Source: Stenogyne calaminthoides (taxonomy: Eukaryota > Streptophyta > Magnoliopsida > Lamiales > Lamiaceae). From it: DNA of 64,000 nt. The notes under the pieces were generated by a model. That model saw only the letters and a program-made list of their open reading frames with translations, was not told where the DNA came from and made no database searches. How positions within the stretch are numbered: position 1 is the stretch's first letter; each line of letters begins with the position of its first letter. A program made the translations under genes and the position numbers. Shown here piece after piece: positions 54,263 through 64,000 of this stretch. The stretch spans positions 10,652,418 through 10,716,417 of the forward strand of contig JBBCBC010000026.1 of assembly GCA_037126765.1 (NCBI GenBank), given 5' to 3'.

Positions 54263-55437
54263 GGGTACCGAGTACAGTCAACTGGGATGCAATCCCTTCA
54301 TCCGATAGGTAGTTCAAAAATTTGTCGCTGAGGTATTCGCCTCCACGATCAGATCGTAGAAGCTTGATAGTCTTTTCCTTATGATTCTCTACTTGAGCCT
54401 TAAATTCTTTGAATTTATCAAAGGTCTCAGATTAATGCTTCATTAGGAAAATGTGTCTGTAGCGTGAGTAATCATCTATAAACGTAACGAAATACTCGTA
54501 GCCGCCTCTAGCTTTAATTTGCATTGGACCATACACGTCGGTGTGAACGATTTCTAAAACTTCTTTAGCTCTAAGCCCCTTGGCTCCAAATGCCCTCTTG
54601 GTCATTTTACCCTCTAAGAATGATCCGCAAGTCGGAAATGGTTCAATCTGGAGGGACCTCAATGAACCATCTTGGACCAACCTTTGGATCCTTTTCGGGT
54701 TAATATGACCTAATCTTAGGTGCCAAAGAAGTGTTTCATTCACGTCAGTCGAATGCTTTCTTTTACTTGAAATAGCAGATGTGTTATATGATGCATTTTG
54801 TGAGTGATGTGCACAGTTATTAATATAGAGATTGTTCCGTAAAGTTCCACGACAGACAACCACACTGTTACGAAAAACAGTAACATGTTTATTAAAACGA
54901 ACAAAATATCCATCGACAAATAGTTTTGAAATTGAAATAAGGTTTTTACGAAAAGCAGGAACATAAAGAATATCTGTTAAAATTAAACTCTTGTCTTCAA
55001 AAGACAGGTGCACGTTACCCAGTGCTTCAGCTGCCACTCTCGTAGCATCGCCTAGCGTGATGAGGATCTCACTTCCACTAAGTTGTCGGGTCCGCTTGAA
55101 CCCCTGTAAAGTGAAACAAACATGATCAGTAGATCCCGTATCCATTACCCACGAATGGGCAGCATACTCCGCCAAACAAGTTTCAACAACTAGTGAGTGA
55201 GAATTATCTTTCTTTCCATTCCTTTTGGGTTCGGAAAAGGCTGACCTCCAATGTCCATTTTCACCGCAGTTGAAACACTTTCCCTTAGCTAGATTCTTTA
55301 CTCCACCCTCTCTCTTCACCTTTCCTATGCCCTTCGCAACACTTGAGTTAGCTTGGCTTTCACTTCTGGCCTTCTTCTTCTTCTTGCCTGGACAAAATGC
55401 ATTGCGGAATTAATTGACTAGAGCTTGTAGCAGATCG
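54263..55437 (-). pseudogene. copia-A/C family zinc knuckle, protease and integrase fragment
   Basis: A 295-codon frame (55319-54432) reads CFNCGENGHWRSAF (zinc knuckle, last Cys replaced by Phe), WVMDTGSTDHVCFTLQGF (protease), LLWHLRLGHINPKRI and GSFLEGKMTKRAFGAKGLRAKEVLEIVHTDVYGPMQIKARGGYEYFVTFIDDYSRYRHIFLMKH (integrase, first Asp). After a stop, SFYDLIVEANTSATNF-type damaged sequence reaches the SDEG block at about 54300. It is the same family as copia-C at 61892-64000. At 55437 gag runs straight into an LTR, without leader or primer site. Confidence 0.9.
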
Positions 55438-57321
55438 GGCAAGATGAATTCGGGATGAATATTTAAATACAAATTTAATTCTAACAATTATTACTAGCAT
55501 GAATTAATCCTATATTAATTCAAATAATAATTCAACAACAAATCATGCATATAATAAATAATAATTCAACATAAATCCTGCATATAAATAGTTCACATAA
55601 ATCCTCGCATGCGGGTACTGGGTTTCGTGAACTAACCTCTTGGAATGGCAATGGTCTCGTCGATTAAACACACCAAAAAGCCTTCCCAAGTATTCCCTAG
55701 TCCTTGCTTTCGTCAATCCGGTGGAAGAAAACTCACGAACAATTAACAAAAAGGAAAATAAAAATTTGTTGCACCACTAATTTTTTGTGGATTTACTAAT
55801 TTTTTCGGCCACATGGAATTAATACTTTAGAATTAAAAGAATCATCCCCTATTTATAGATGGGGTGGTGGCAAATTTTCAACAACAAACATGGAATAGGG
55901 AGGAAAAAATCTTTTCTTGATCTCAAGAAAATCTTGAATATATCTTATATATTCTTTTCTCCATAATTAAAATATTCCACAAAAAATCCAACCTCATCTT
56001 GTTATGGAATTTTCAAAAAAAAAAATAAGGATCAAGATTCAAGATTTGGATCTTCTTGAATTTATGAGATATACTTGTATTTCAAAAATACATATCTTCC
56101 ATAATATATTTTCAAGAAAATCAAGAAAATCTTTTTCTTTTCCTTATTCTTTGAAAATTTGAAAATCTCACAAAATAAATAACCAAGTGGGATTTTTCTT
56201 GAATTTAATGAGATAATCTTGTATTCAAGAATACATATCTTCATTCCATCACAAAATTCAAATAAAATCTTTTCTCAAGAAAATATTTTCTTTTATTTAT
56301 GATTTTTGAAAAATATAGAAAAGATGAGCAACAAATATTTATTTTATTTTTAAACACCTTTTTCAGGTTATTTGGACTTTATGTTGGGCTACTTGAGGGG
56401 CCTTTAGGAGAATTAAGATTGGACCTTCCAATGGATCTTGAATTATCAATATTGAGCCACAATATTATTCAAGCCCATAAATATTAATTAATCCCACTAC
56501 ATAATTAATATTGCACTATCCATCTTAACTCATATTACAGTCAATATGGCTCCCGGTTATTATTTCCCGTGTTTAAGATTATCTAGCCCATTAATTAATT
56601 CAAGCCACTGAAATAACTTTCCATTAATTAATATCTTTTATCCTTGGTTAAGAAACAGTTCAATATTATTATCCATACCTGAAACTAGTTCCACTTGAAA
56701 GATTTGGTATGATAAATCTTATGAACCTCCCAAGGGGGCAAATCAAACAAGCGTGCTTGCATTAACGATTCTCCGTATTAAATCTTAGAAATCGCGATGT
56801 GACCAATAATATTGCCCAAGATATAAAGTATTGAATCTCGTTGATTCTCTACCCGTAATAAGTCAAAGCAATAATTACTAACCACACGCGATCCTATTTA
56901 AGGGATGAAGATTAAGAAATAACGAACCCTTTGAGGTCTAATTCTTCCTAGTTTGATCTTTGAAGAATTTGTCCTCTATAGGTCCTATTGATGCATCGAT
57001 CATGAATCAGTGTAATCTCTTGGTCAAGTGGTGCCCGATTTTTACACACCCTTTCACGATGGATTGAAAATTTCCATCTAGGTCTGAATGGTGTACTTTT
57101 GAATTATCTCATATATTAATTTAATCTTATGTGATGCGGTATCACTAAATTAACTCAATGTAACTCATCTTATTTATTGAACATTTTCAAAAAATATATG
57201 TAACATTCAATGATATTTAAAGCATCGAATTGATAAATAATTTATTTCAAGAAATAATATCGAAATTTATTTTTGATTATACAAAGAAAGGGACTTTCCC
57301 TTATTCTTTGATAATCTCAAC
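55438..57321 (-). repeat. LTR of copia-A/C family (tail blended)
   Basis: From GATGAATTCGGGATGAATATT onward it follows the copia-A LTR, lacking its first roughly 20 bp, and ends CTCAACA before the polypurine tract ATCTCCCACTT at 57322. The first 1.5 kb is normal. From about 56930 foreign words alternate with LTR words. Confidence 0.75.
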
Positions 57322-58840
57322 AATCTCCCACTTATACTCAAAGAGATTTTTTAAATATACTGAGATAATCTTGTATTCTGTAGAATACATGACATCTAAT
57401 TTCATAACAAAACAAATAATAATATCTCCCTCTTATATTTATGATTTTGAAAAAAATAGTCTTGACACCCATTCCTTCAACATGTTTATTTTATTTTTTA
57501 AACGAGACCATTTGTGAATGGGACATTAGGTTGTTTGACGCGATCTTTGAGGGGCCTTTAGGATCTCTTAAGATTAGACGTATAAGATGGTATTGAATTT
57601 CAATATTGAGCCACAATATTATTGGGCTCTTAAATTGAGTTTCCAACTACATAATTAATATGTCACTATAAATGTTGATTGTCTTTGGGCAAATTGGAAC
57701 TACGTCCAATTCCGTGTTAGGAAGTTCTTGAGCTAAATTAATTAATTTTTGCCTAAAATAACTTTCCATTAATTAATGGTTGAATCTGCGATGCAACGGT
57801 TCAACATTCTTCTCCATGTCATGGCTCCTCCCCCATGCAAGTTCAAAGGGAGGTAGATTTTGGAATCTAAATCCGATTGGAGATCCCAATTAAATCGAAC
57901 AAGCGGATGGGGATTAGATTATCGATCGATAAATCAACATTCTATGATGTGAGTTCTTTTTAATATGCTTGGGAATGTTTTTAAAGTATTGAATCAATGT
58001 TCTTTCCCCGTAATAACTTTGATATCTTGCCACCATGCCAACGACAAAGCGATATCTATTTAAGTGCACAACATTGCATAAATAAGGCTTCCGGCGGTCG
58101 AAGCGTAAGGAATGTCTTTCATGTCATCTATCCCCTTTTTGTGTCTTAGGGCACATTTCCTTGGATAGATGGATTCCTCTTGAAAAAGACAAGCCTTTCT
58201 TGGAATCTGCATCTTCAATCGTTTCACGATGGATTGTCTATGTATGAAGCTTGCGATAATGCCTATCATCCTTTTCTTGCGATCTCGAGTGATCTTGATC
58301 TTACGTGATGTCCGTCCGCTTCCACTAAGTCCTTCATATCAAACTATTTTGAAAGTCATATTTACGCCCGATAAACATTTACATCGTTAAATATATGTAA
58401 ATGTCATCTCACGATATTACTAAGAATACCAATGATAGTTAATTTATTTTTGTACAATAACTTTCGAACTCATTTTGATCAAACCCATAAGACTTTATAA
58501 CATAATCAAAACATTGGTTTCCAACATCTGGATGCCATTTGAGGGATGAAAATGGACTTCATGATTTATAAACTAGGTGTTCTTGAAAATTTTTTCAAAA
58601 GCCTTGGGGTTGTTGCATATCTTTTTCTTCATCAAGACAAGAAAAGGAAAATATCTTGACATCCATTTTCTAGATTTCAAAATAAAATATTCGACAAAAA
58701 TTGGGATGGACTTGAGCATTCTTGTTATGAAAAATTCCTCATAAAAATAAGGAAAAAGAAAACAACCTTTTGGATTGCCTTGAAGGTTATGAGATATCCG
58801 GTCCTATTTCAAAAATACATATCTTTCATAATATCTTTTC
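56930..58840. other. Patchwork of LTR and pol sequence, probable consensus artefact
   Basis: Tracts of 5-25 bp alternate between two different sequences in colinear order. One is the copia LTR; the other is the copia-C 3' pol region (60033-61560). For example, AACGGTTCAACATT (LTR) runs into CTTCTCCATGTCATGG (RNase H region), and CCGTAATAA (LTR) into TTTGATATCTTGCC (RT region). No reading frame survives beyond 69 codons. No single ancestral sequence explains it. I treat it as an unresolved collapse of two repeats rather than a genuine locus. Confidence 0.7.
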
Positions 58841-60032
58841 AAGAAAATCAAGAAAATCTTTCTTTTCCTTTATTCTTCAAAATTTTCAAAAATCTCAAAT
58901 AAATAACCAAGTGGGAGATTTCTTGAATTTAATGAGATAATCTTGTATTCAAGAATACATATCTTCATTCCATAACAAAATTCAAAGAAATCTTTCTCCC
59001 TCTTTTATTTATTTTTTTTCAAAAAAATAGGAAAAATGAGGAACAAATATTTATTTTATTTTTAAACACCTTTTTCGATTATTGGACTTTATGTTGGGCT
59101 ACTTGGGGGCCTTTAGGAGAATTAAGATTGGACCTTCCAATGGATCTTGAATTATCAATATTGAGCCACAATATTATTCAAGCCCATAAATATTAATTAA
59201 TCCCACTACATAATTAATATTGTACTATCCATCTTAACCCATATTACTGTTAATATGGCTCCCGGTTATTATTTCCGTGTTTAAGATTATCTAGCCCATT
59301 AATTAATTCAAGCCACTGAAATAGCTTTCCATTAATTAATATCTTTTATCCTTGGTTAAGGAACGGTTCAACATTATTATCCATACGAAAACTAGTTCCA
59401 ATTTGCAAGATTTGGTATGATAAATTTTATGAACCTCCCAAGGGGGCGAATCGAACAAGCGTACTTGCACACGATTCTCAAGTATTAAATCTTAGCAATC
59501 GCATGTGACCAATAATATTGCCCAAGATATAAAGTATTGAATCTCGTTGATTCTCTACCGTAATAAGTCAAAGCAATAATTACTAACCACACACGATCCT
59601 ATTTAAGGGGCGAAGATTAAGAAATAACGAACCACCGAGGTCTAATTCTTCCTAGTTGATCTTTGATGAATTTGTCCTCCTCAGAGTCCTATTCATGCAT
59701 CGTCATCATGCACTAGTGTAATCACTTGGTCAAGACAAGTCGTCCTGAGGCCTTACACTTCAACCTTTCACGATGGATTGTTCATTTCCATCTAGGTCGT
59801 GAACGGTGTATATTTAGTTACAAGGGACTGTTAATTTAATCTTCCGTGATCTGGTATCACTAAATTAACTACAATGTAACACGTACTATTTATTGAACAG
59901 TTATGCAGTAAATATATGTAACATTCAATGATATTTAAAGCATCAGTGATAAATAATTTATTTCATTAAATAAGATAGAAATTCAGTTTGGTTATACAAA
60001 GTAAAAGCATACTTTCCAGTATAACCCCAACA
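58841..60032 (-). repeat. copia-C 3' LTR (clean part)
   Basis: Matches the copia-A LTR from the CAAGAAAATC region to its end, CCAGTATAACCCCAACA at 60032. Its other part lies in the patchwork. It is followed by the polypurine tract of copia-C. Confidence 0.85.
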
Positions 60033-60043
60033 ATCTCCCACTT
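60033..60043 (-). other. copia-C polypurine tract
   Basis: AAGTGGGAGAT on the minus strand, adjacent to the LTR. Confidence 0.9.
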
Positions 60044-60148
60044 ATACTCAAAGTATGCTTTTAAGTATCTACAACATGTCTCGTGTAGTTCCTAATGCGT
60101 GACATCTAATGTCACCTACACGAACCTAATAATATCTCCCACTTATAC

Positions 60149-60652
60149 TCAAAGCAGATTGTCAACGGTCTTGACAACCATTCCTTCCACATGTCTCTCG
60201 AATGTGTTCTGAGGCAGACCCTTTGTGAATGGATCCGCTAGGTTGTCTTCTGACGGGATCTTTGCCACCTCTATATCTCCTCTCTTAACGATTTCTCGTA
60301 TAAGATGGTATTTTCTTTTAATGTGTTTGCTGGCCTTGTGGGCTCTTGGTTCCCTTGAATTTGCAACTGCTTCGGCATTATCACAATAAACAGTGATTGT
60401 GCTGGGCAAATTCGAAACTACATCCAAGTCCACTAGGAAGTTCTTGAGCCAAACCGCTTCTTTCGCTGCCTTGCAAGAAGCTACATATTCGGCTTCCATG
60501 GTAGAATCGGCGATGCATTTCTGCTTAACGCTTCTCCATGTCATGGCTCCTCCCCCCATGCAAAACACACTACCGGAGGTAGATTTTCTGGAATCTAAGT
60601 CTGATTGGAAATCCGAGTCTGTGTAACCGATGGGGATTAGACTATCTGACTG
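60149..60652 (-). CDS. copia-C RNase H
   Basis: In the same frame as the RT, separated from it only by the TAG at 60653. Blocks: QSDSLIPIGYTDSDFQSDLDSRKSTSGSVFCMGG (first Asp), KQKCIADSTMEAEYVASCKAAKEAVWLKNFL (Glu), ITVYCDNAEAVANSREPRAHKASKHI (second Asp), HLIREIVKRGDIEVAKI and DPFTKGLPQNTFERHVEGM. All catalytic acidic residues are visible and the domain is full length, ending at 60149. The first Met in this segment is at 60568, but natural translation would be as part of the polyprotein. Confidence 0.92.
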   Translation of the reverse strand, partial: QSDSLIPIGYTDSDFQSDLDSRKSTSGSVFCMGGGAMTWRSVKQKCIADSTMEAEYVASCKAAKEAVWLKNFLVDLDVVSNLPSTITVYCDNAEAVANSREPRAHKASKHIKRKYHLIREIVKRGDIEVAKIPSEDNLADPFTKGLPQNTFERHVEGMVVKTVDNLL

Positions 60653-61891
60653 CTAAACTAACATTCTATCTCGAGTTATTTTCATATACTTCAGAATGTT
60701 CTTAACTGCCGTCCAATGCTCTTTCCCCGGATTATTTTGATATCTTGCCACCATGCCAACGGCAAAGCAGATATCCGGTCTCGTGCACAGCATTGCATAC
60801 ATAAGGCTTCCGACAGCCGAAGCATAAGGGATGCCTTTCATGTCATCTATATCCTTTTGTGTCTTAGGGCACATTTCCTTGGATAGATGGATTCCATGTC
60901 TGAAAGGTACGAAGCCTTTCTTGGAATCCTGCATGCTGAATCGCTTCAAGACAGTGTCTATATATGAAGCTTGCGATAAGCCTATCATCCTTTTCTTGCG
61001 TTCTCGAGTGATCTTGATCCCAAGGATGTGTCCGGCTTCCCCTAAGTCCTTCATATCAAACTGTTTTGAAAGCCATGCCCTTACATCTGACAACACCTTT
61101 ACATCATTCCCGATGAGCAGAATGTCGTCTACGTATAGTACTAAGAATACCAATGCAGTTCCGACACGCTTCTTGTACACACAACTTTCGTACTCGTTTT
61201 GATCAAACCCATAAGACTTTATTACTTGATCAAAACATTGGTTCCAAGCTCTGGATGCTTGTTTGAGTCCGTAAATGGACTTCTTGAGCTTACAAACTAG
61301 GTATTCTTGGCCTTTTTCAATGAATCCTTGGGGTTGTTGCATATAGATTTCCTCTTCAAGAGTTCCGTTAAGGAAAGCCGTCTTGACATCCATTTGCCAG
61401 ATTTCAAAGTCGAGATGCGCAGCAATCGATAAGAGAATTCGGATGGACTTGAGCATTGCTACAGGTGAAAAGGATTCCTCATAGTCGATCCCTTCTTTCT
61501 GAGTATAACCTTTCGCCACAATCCTTGCCTTGAAGGTTTCCACCTTCCCGTCCGGTCCCCTTTTTCTTTTGTATACCCACTTGCAACCAATGGATTTGAC
61601 CCCATTAAGTGGTTCGACTAGCTCCCACACTCTGTTATGATCCATAGAACCCATCTCGGCTTCCATTGTTGTTTGCCAAGAAACCGCATCCTTGTCTTGG
61701 ATTGCCTCGTTGTAAGTCCATGGGTCTGATTCATCTTGACCGGGCACTAAGTCCGAGGACTCTCCTACCCCCATGAATCTCTCGGGTTGTCTTACAACCC
61801 TCCCACTACGACGAGGTTCCGGTTGTGTAAGTGTGTCGTTTGGTATGTCATCTTGTACGATTGGCCTTTGAGGTTAGCCCCCTTAGCTCAT
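60653..61891 (-). CDS. copia-C reverse transcriptase
   Basis: The open frame from 61774 (373 codons) contains SWQTTMEAEMGSMDHNRVWELVEPL, CKWVYKRKRGPDGKVETFKARIVAKGYTQKEGIDYEESFSPVAMLKSIR, WQMDVKTAFLNGTLEEEIYMQQPQGF, SIYGLKQASRAWNQCFDQ, the catalytic VLYVDDILLIGND (residues about 215-227), HILGIKI and YASAVGSLMYAMLCTRPDICFAVGMVARYQ. All RT blocks are present. The join to the upstream frame (61892) needs one frameshift. A TAG follows ITRDRMLV. As in other copia elements it would be cut from a Gag-Pol polyprotein in cytoplasmic virus-like particles. Confidence 0.94.
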
Positions 61892-64000
61892 TTAAGGTAA
61901 TCTCATACGGATTTTCTTTTCGTTCATATAGTCTTCTTCCAAAAATCTAAAGTGGGTGCTTATTACCACCTTTTGATCTTTGGGACCATAGAACATACAC
62001 CCTTTTGTTCCCTCGGGGTATCCTATAAATAACCTTAATTCTGATCGAGGATCTAATTTTTCGGCTTCCTTGTCCAACGCGTAGGCCGGACACCCCCAAA
62101 TTCTCATTTGTCTCAAACTGGGCTTGCGCCCGATCCACAATTCTTTGGGAGTTTTGGGAACCGATTTGGATGGCACCAAGTTCAGAATATAAGCCGTTGT
62201 TTCCAAGGCATGACCCCAGAACGACTTGGGTAGATCCGCGTAACTCATCATTGATCTAACCATTTCTAAAAGAGTTATGTTTCTTCGCTCTGCAATCCCG
62301 TTTTGTTGAGGGGTTCCGGGTGCAGTTAGCTGGGATACAATCCCTTCATCTGACAAGTAGTTCAAAAACTCATCGCTGAGGTACTCGCCTCCACGATCAG
62401 ATCGTAGAGACTTGATACGTTTTTCCCTATGATTCTCTGCTTGAGCCTTAAATTCTTTGAATTTGTCAAAGGTCTTAGATTTATGCTTCATAAGGAAAAT
62501 ATAGTCGTACCTTGAGTAATCATCAATAAAGGTGACGAAATACTCACAACCTCCTCTTGCTTTGATTGACATTGGACCACATACGTCTGTGTGAACGATT
62601 TCTAACACTTCTTTGGCTCTATTCCCCTTGGATCCGAATGCCCTCTTGGTCATTTTACCCTCCAAACATGATTCGCAAGTTGGGATTGGTTCATCCCGGA
62701 GAGACTCCAATGAACCATCTTCTACCAACCTTTGAATCCTTTTTGGATTAATATGTCCCAATCTTAGATGCCATAGAAGTGTGTCATTCACGTCTGATGA
62801 ACGTTTTCTTTTATCGGAAACAATTGATGTGTTATAGGATGCATTTCGTGAGTGGTGTGCACAGTCAACTGTATAGAGATTATTCGACAACGTTCCATGA
62901 CAGATAAATTTATCATAAAGAGAAATGGTAACAACTTTGTCAAAAGTAACCGAATATCCATCAAGGTAAAATTTAGAAACTGAAATCAAATTCTTTCTAA
63001 AACTAGGAACGTAAAGAACATCTCTTAAAATTAAAAATCCGTCTTCAAAAGACAGGTGCACTTCTCCCACTGCTTCAGCTGCCACTCTCGTAGCATCGCC
63101 CAGTGTGATGAGGATCTCACTCCCACTAAGTTGCTGGGTCCGCTTGAACCCCTGTAAAGTGAAACATACATGATCAGTGGATCCCGTATCCACCACCCAT
63201 AAATGGGAGGCATACGCCGCTAAACAAGTTTCAACAACTAGTGCGTGAGAATTACCTTTCTTTCCATTCCTTTTGGGTTTGGAACAGGATGACCTCCAAT
63301 GTCCTTTTTCACCGCAGTTGAAGCACTTCCCCTTAGCTGGCTTACTCACTCCTCCACCCCCTTTTACCTTTTCTTTGCCCTTGGCAACACTTGAGTTCAC
63401 TTGCTTGTGGCCTTTATCCCTTTTCTTGTTCTTACCACCTTTTGGCCTAGAAGAAGAAGAAGGTCCATTTGCCACCAAGGCTTGGCTCTTTTGCCCCAAT
63501 ATCGCCTCTGCCGAGACTAAAGCTTGCAACCGATCAGGCATCGAGAACTTCTGATTGTTCATTTTGTAGTTCAGACTGAACTGTTCAAAACTTTTCGGCA
63601 GAGAGTGGAGCACAAAATCGATTTGGGTCTCGATGTCGTATTCAACGCCAAGTACCTCAAACTTGTTAAGGTGAGCAATCATCTGGAAAACGTGCTCCCT
63701 TACGGGCGTTCCTTCCACCATTTTCATAGAGAGCAAGTCCCTCATGGTGATCTGACGAGCGACACGGTTCTGATGTTGAAACATCGCTTTAAGACTAGTC
63801 ATGATGTCTGCAGCGGTCTCAACGTTCTGGTGTTGGTGTTGCAACAAATCTGACATTGAAGCCAAGATGGTACACTTTGCCATTTCGTTGGAACGCTCCC
63901 AGTCAGCATACTCTTTCTTAACCGCTTTAGTTGACTCATCATTTAGCTTTTCTGGTTTAGGTGTAGTGAGAACCCAGTTATGGCTTTGTGCAGTGAGGAC
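61892..64000 (-). CDS. copia-C Gag-protease-integrase polyprotein (5' partial)
   Basis: 703 codons are open to the window edge; the first Met inside is at 63883, but the frame continues upstream (KEYADWERSNEMAK), so the true start is outside. Counting from 63883: Gag UBN2 domain about 1-150 (TSLKAMFQHQNRVARQITMRDLLSMKM, FVLHSLPKSFEQF), zinc knuckle CFNCGEKGHWRSSC about 187-200, protease VVDTGSTDHVC about 230, GAG-pre-integrase LLWHLRLGHINPKRI about 370. The integrase core has HTDVCGP (Asp, about 440), LRSDRGGEY (Asp, about 500) and GIAERRN (Glu, about 537). The frame ends in the FIGYPEGTKGCMFYGP block. All catalytic residues are intact. Confidence 0.95.
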   Translation of the reverse strand, partial: VLTAQSHNWVLTTPKPEKLNDESTKAVKKEYADWERSNEMAKCTILASMSDLLQHQHQNVETAADIMTSLKAMFQHQNRVARQITMRDLLSMKMVEGTPVREHVFQMIAHLNKFEVLGVEYDIETQIDFVLHSLPKSFEQFSLNYKMNNQKFSMPDRLQALVSAEAILGQKSQALVANGPSSSSRPKGGKNKKRDKGHKQVNSSVAKGKEKVKGGGGVSKPAKGKCFNCGEKGHWRSSCSKPKRNGKKGNSHALVVETCLAAYASHLWVVDTGSTDHVCFTLQGFKRTQQLSGSEILITLGDATRVAAEAVGEVHLSFEDGFLILRDVLYVPSFRKNLISVSKFYLDGYSVTFDKVVTISLYDKFICHGTLSNNLYTVDCAHHSRNASYNTSIVSDKRKRSSDVNDTLLWHLRLGHINPKRIQRLVEDGSLESLRDEPIPTCESCLEGKMTKRAFGSKGNRAKEVLEIVHTDVCGPMSIKARGGCEYFVTFIDDYSRYDYIFLMKHKSKTFDKFKEFKAQAENHREKRIKSLRSDRGGEYLSDEFLNYLSDEGIVSQLTAPGTPQQNGIAERRNITLLEMVRSMMSYADLPKSFWGHALETTAYILNLVPSKSVPKTPKELWIGRKPSLRQMRIWGCPAYALDKEAEKLDPRSELRLFIGYPEGTKGCMFYGPKDQKVVISTHFRFLEEDYMNEKKIRMRLP

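Larger units (their letters stand above)
60033..64000 (-). mobile_element. copia-C: nearly intact Ty1/copia element, 5' part beyond the window
   Basis: Minus strand: Gag, protease, integrase, RT and RNase H in order with only two interruptions, a frameshift near 61880 and one in-frame TAG at 60653. The 5' LTR, primer site and Gag N-terminus lie beyond 64000. It is the youngest-looking protein-coding element in the window and the reference for the decayed copies copia-A and 54263-55437. Confidence 0.9.

Noticed and set aside
63273..63853. Plus-strand frames opposite copia-C gag
   Set aside because: Shadow frames; the minus-strand polyprotein explains the openness.

Overview
The window is plant nuclear DNA, most likely from a eudicot, and is built almost entirely of transposable elements. 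The evidence is CACTA, hAT and Helitron elements, Ty1/copia and Ty3/gypsy LTR retrotransposons with tRNA-iMet-type primer sites, AT-rich spacers and spliced gene fragments. I found no intact single-copy host gene. Nearly all coding sequence is retroelement gag-pol or transposase, mostly broken. The only host-derived protein sequence I recognise is a lone Rab GTPase exon.

Layout. (1) 1-8333: right-hand part of a CACTA (En/Spm) element whose left end lies before the window. It contains exon-like pieces, a RABA-type Rab exon, a decayed Tnp2 transposase, a Ulp1-type C48 protease module, a subterminal repeat array and a terminal inverted repeat ending at 8333. (2) 8334-9445: spacer and a truncated copia LTR. 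(3) 9446-50417: a decayed Ty3/gypsy element of the Tat/Ogre/Retand type (RT, two RNase H domains, integrase, and an antisense ORF downstream), split by three insertions. These are copia-B (11661-21155, itself carrying a solo LTR at 11687-13139), copia-A (22515-46504, carrying two hAT MITEs and a complete 14.2 kb Sirevirus at 28785-42981), and a solo LTR at 47259-48972. Each LTR-element boundary is fixed by a matching 5-bp target-site duplication: GAAAC, GACAA, CCCGA, GTTTC and CTCCC. (4) 50418-52178: AT-rich spacer and a non-autonomous Helitron. (5) 52327-53820: 5' end of another copia element (copia-D, plus strand). (6) 53821-55437: chimeric copia fragments on the minus strand. (7) 55438-60032: LTRs of the copia-A/C family around a patchwork stretch that looks like a consensus artefact. 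(8) 60033-64000: 3' three quarters of a nearly intact copia element (copia-C, minus strand) running off the window.

Functionally these are self-contained transposition modules rather than cooperating genes. The order of insertion can be read from the nesting: gypsy first, then copia-A and copia-B, then the Sirevirus, MITEs and solo-LTR elements. Copia-A, copia-C, the LTRs at 55438-60032 and the fragment at 8795-9445 belong to one family. The points most worth following are the Rab gene fragment inside the CACTA element, the full-length env-like Sirevirus, the antisense ORF of the gypsy element, and two likely sequence-quality problems: CWG-to-CG differences between Sirevirus LTRs, and a two-sequence blend at about 56930-58840.
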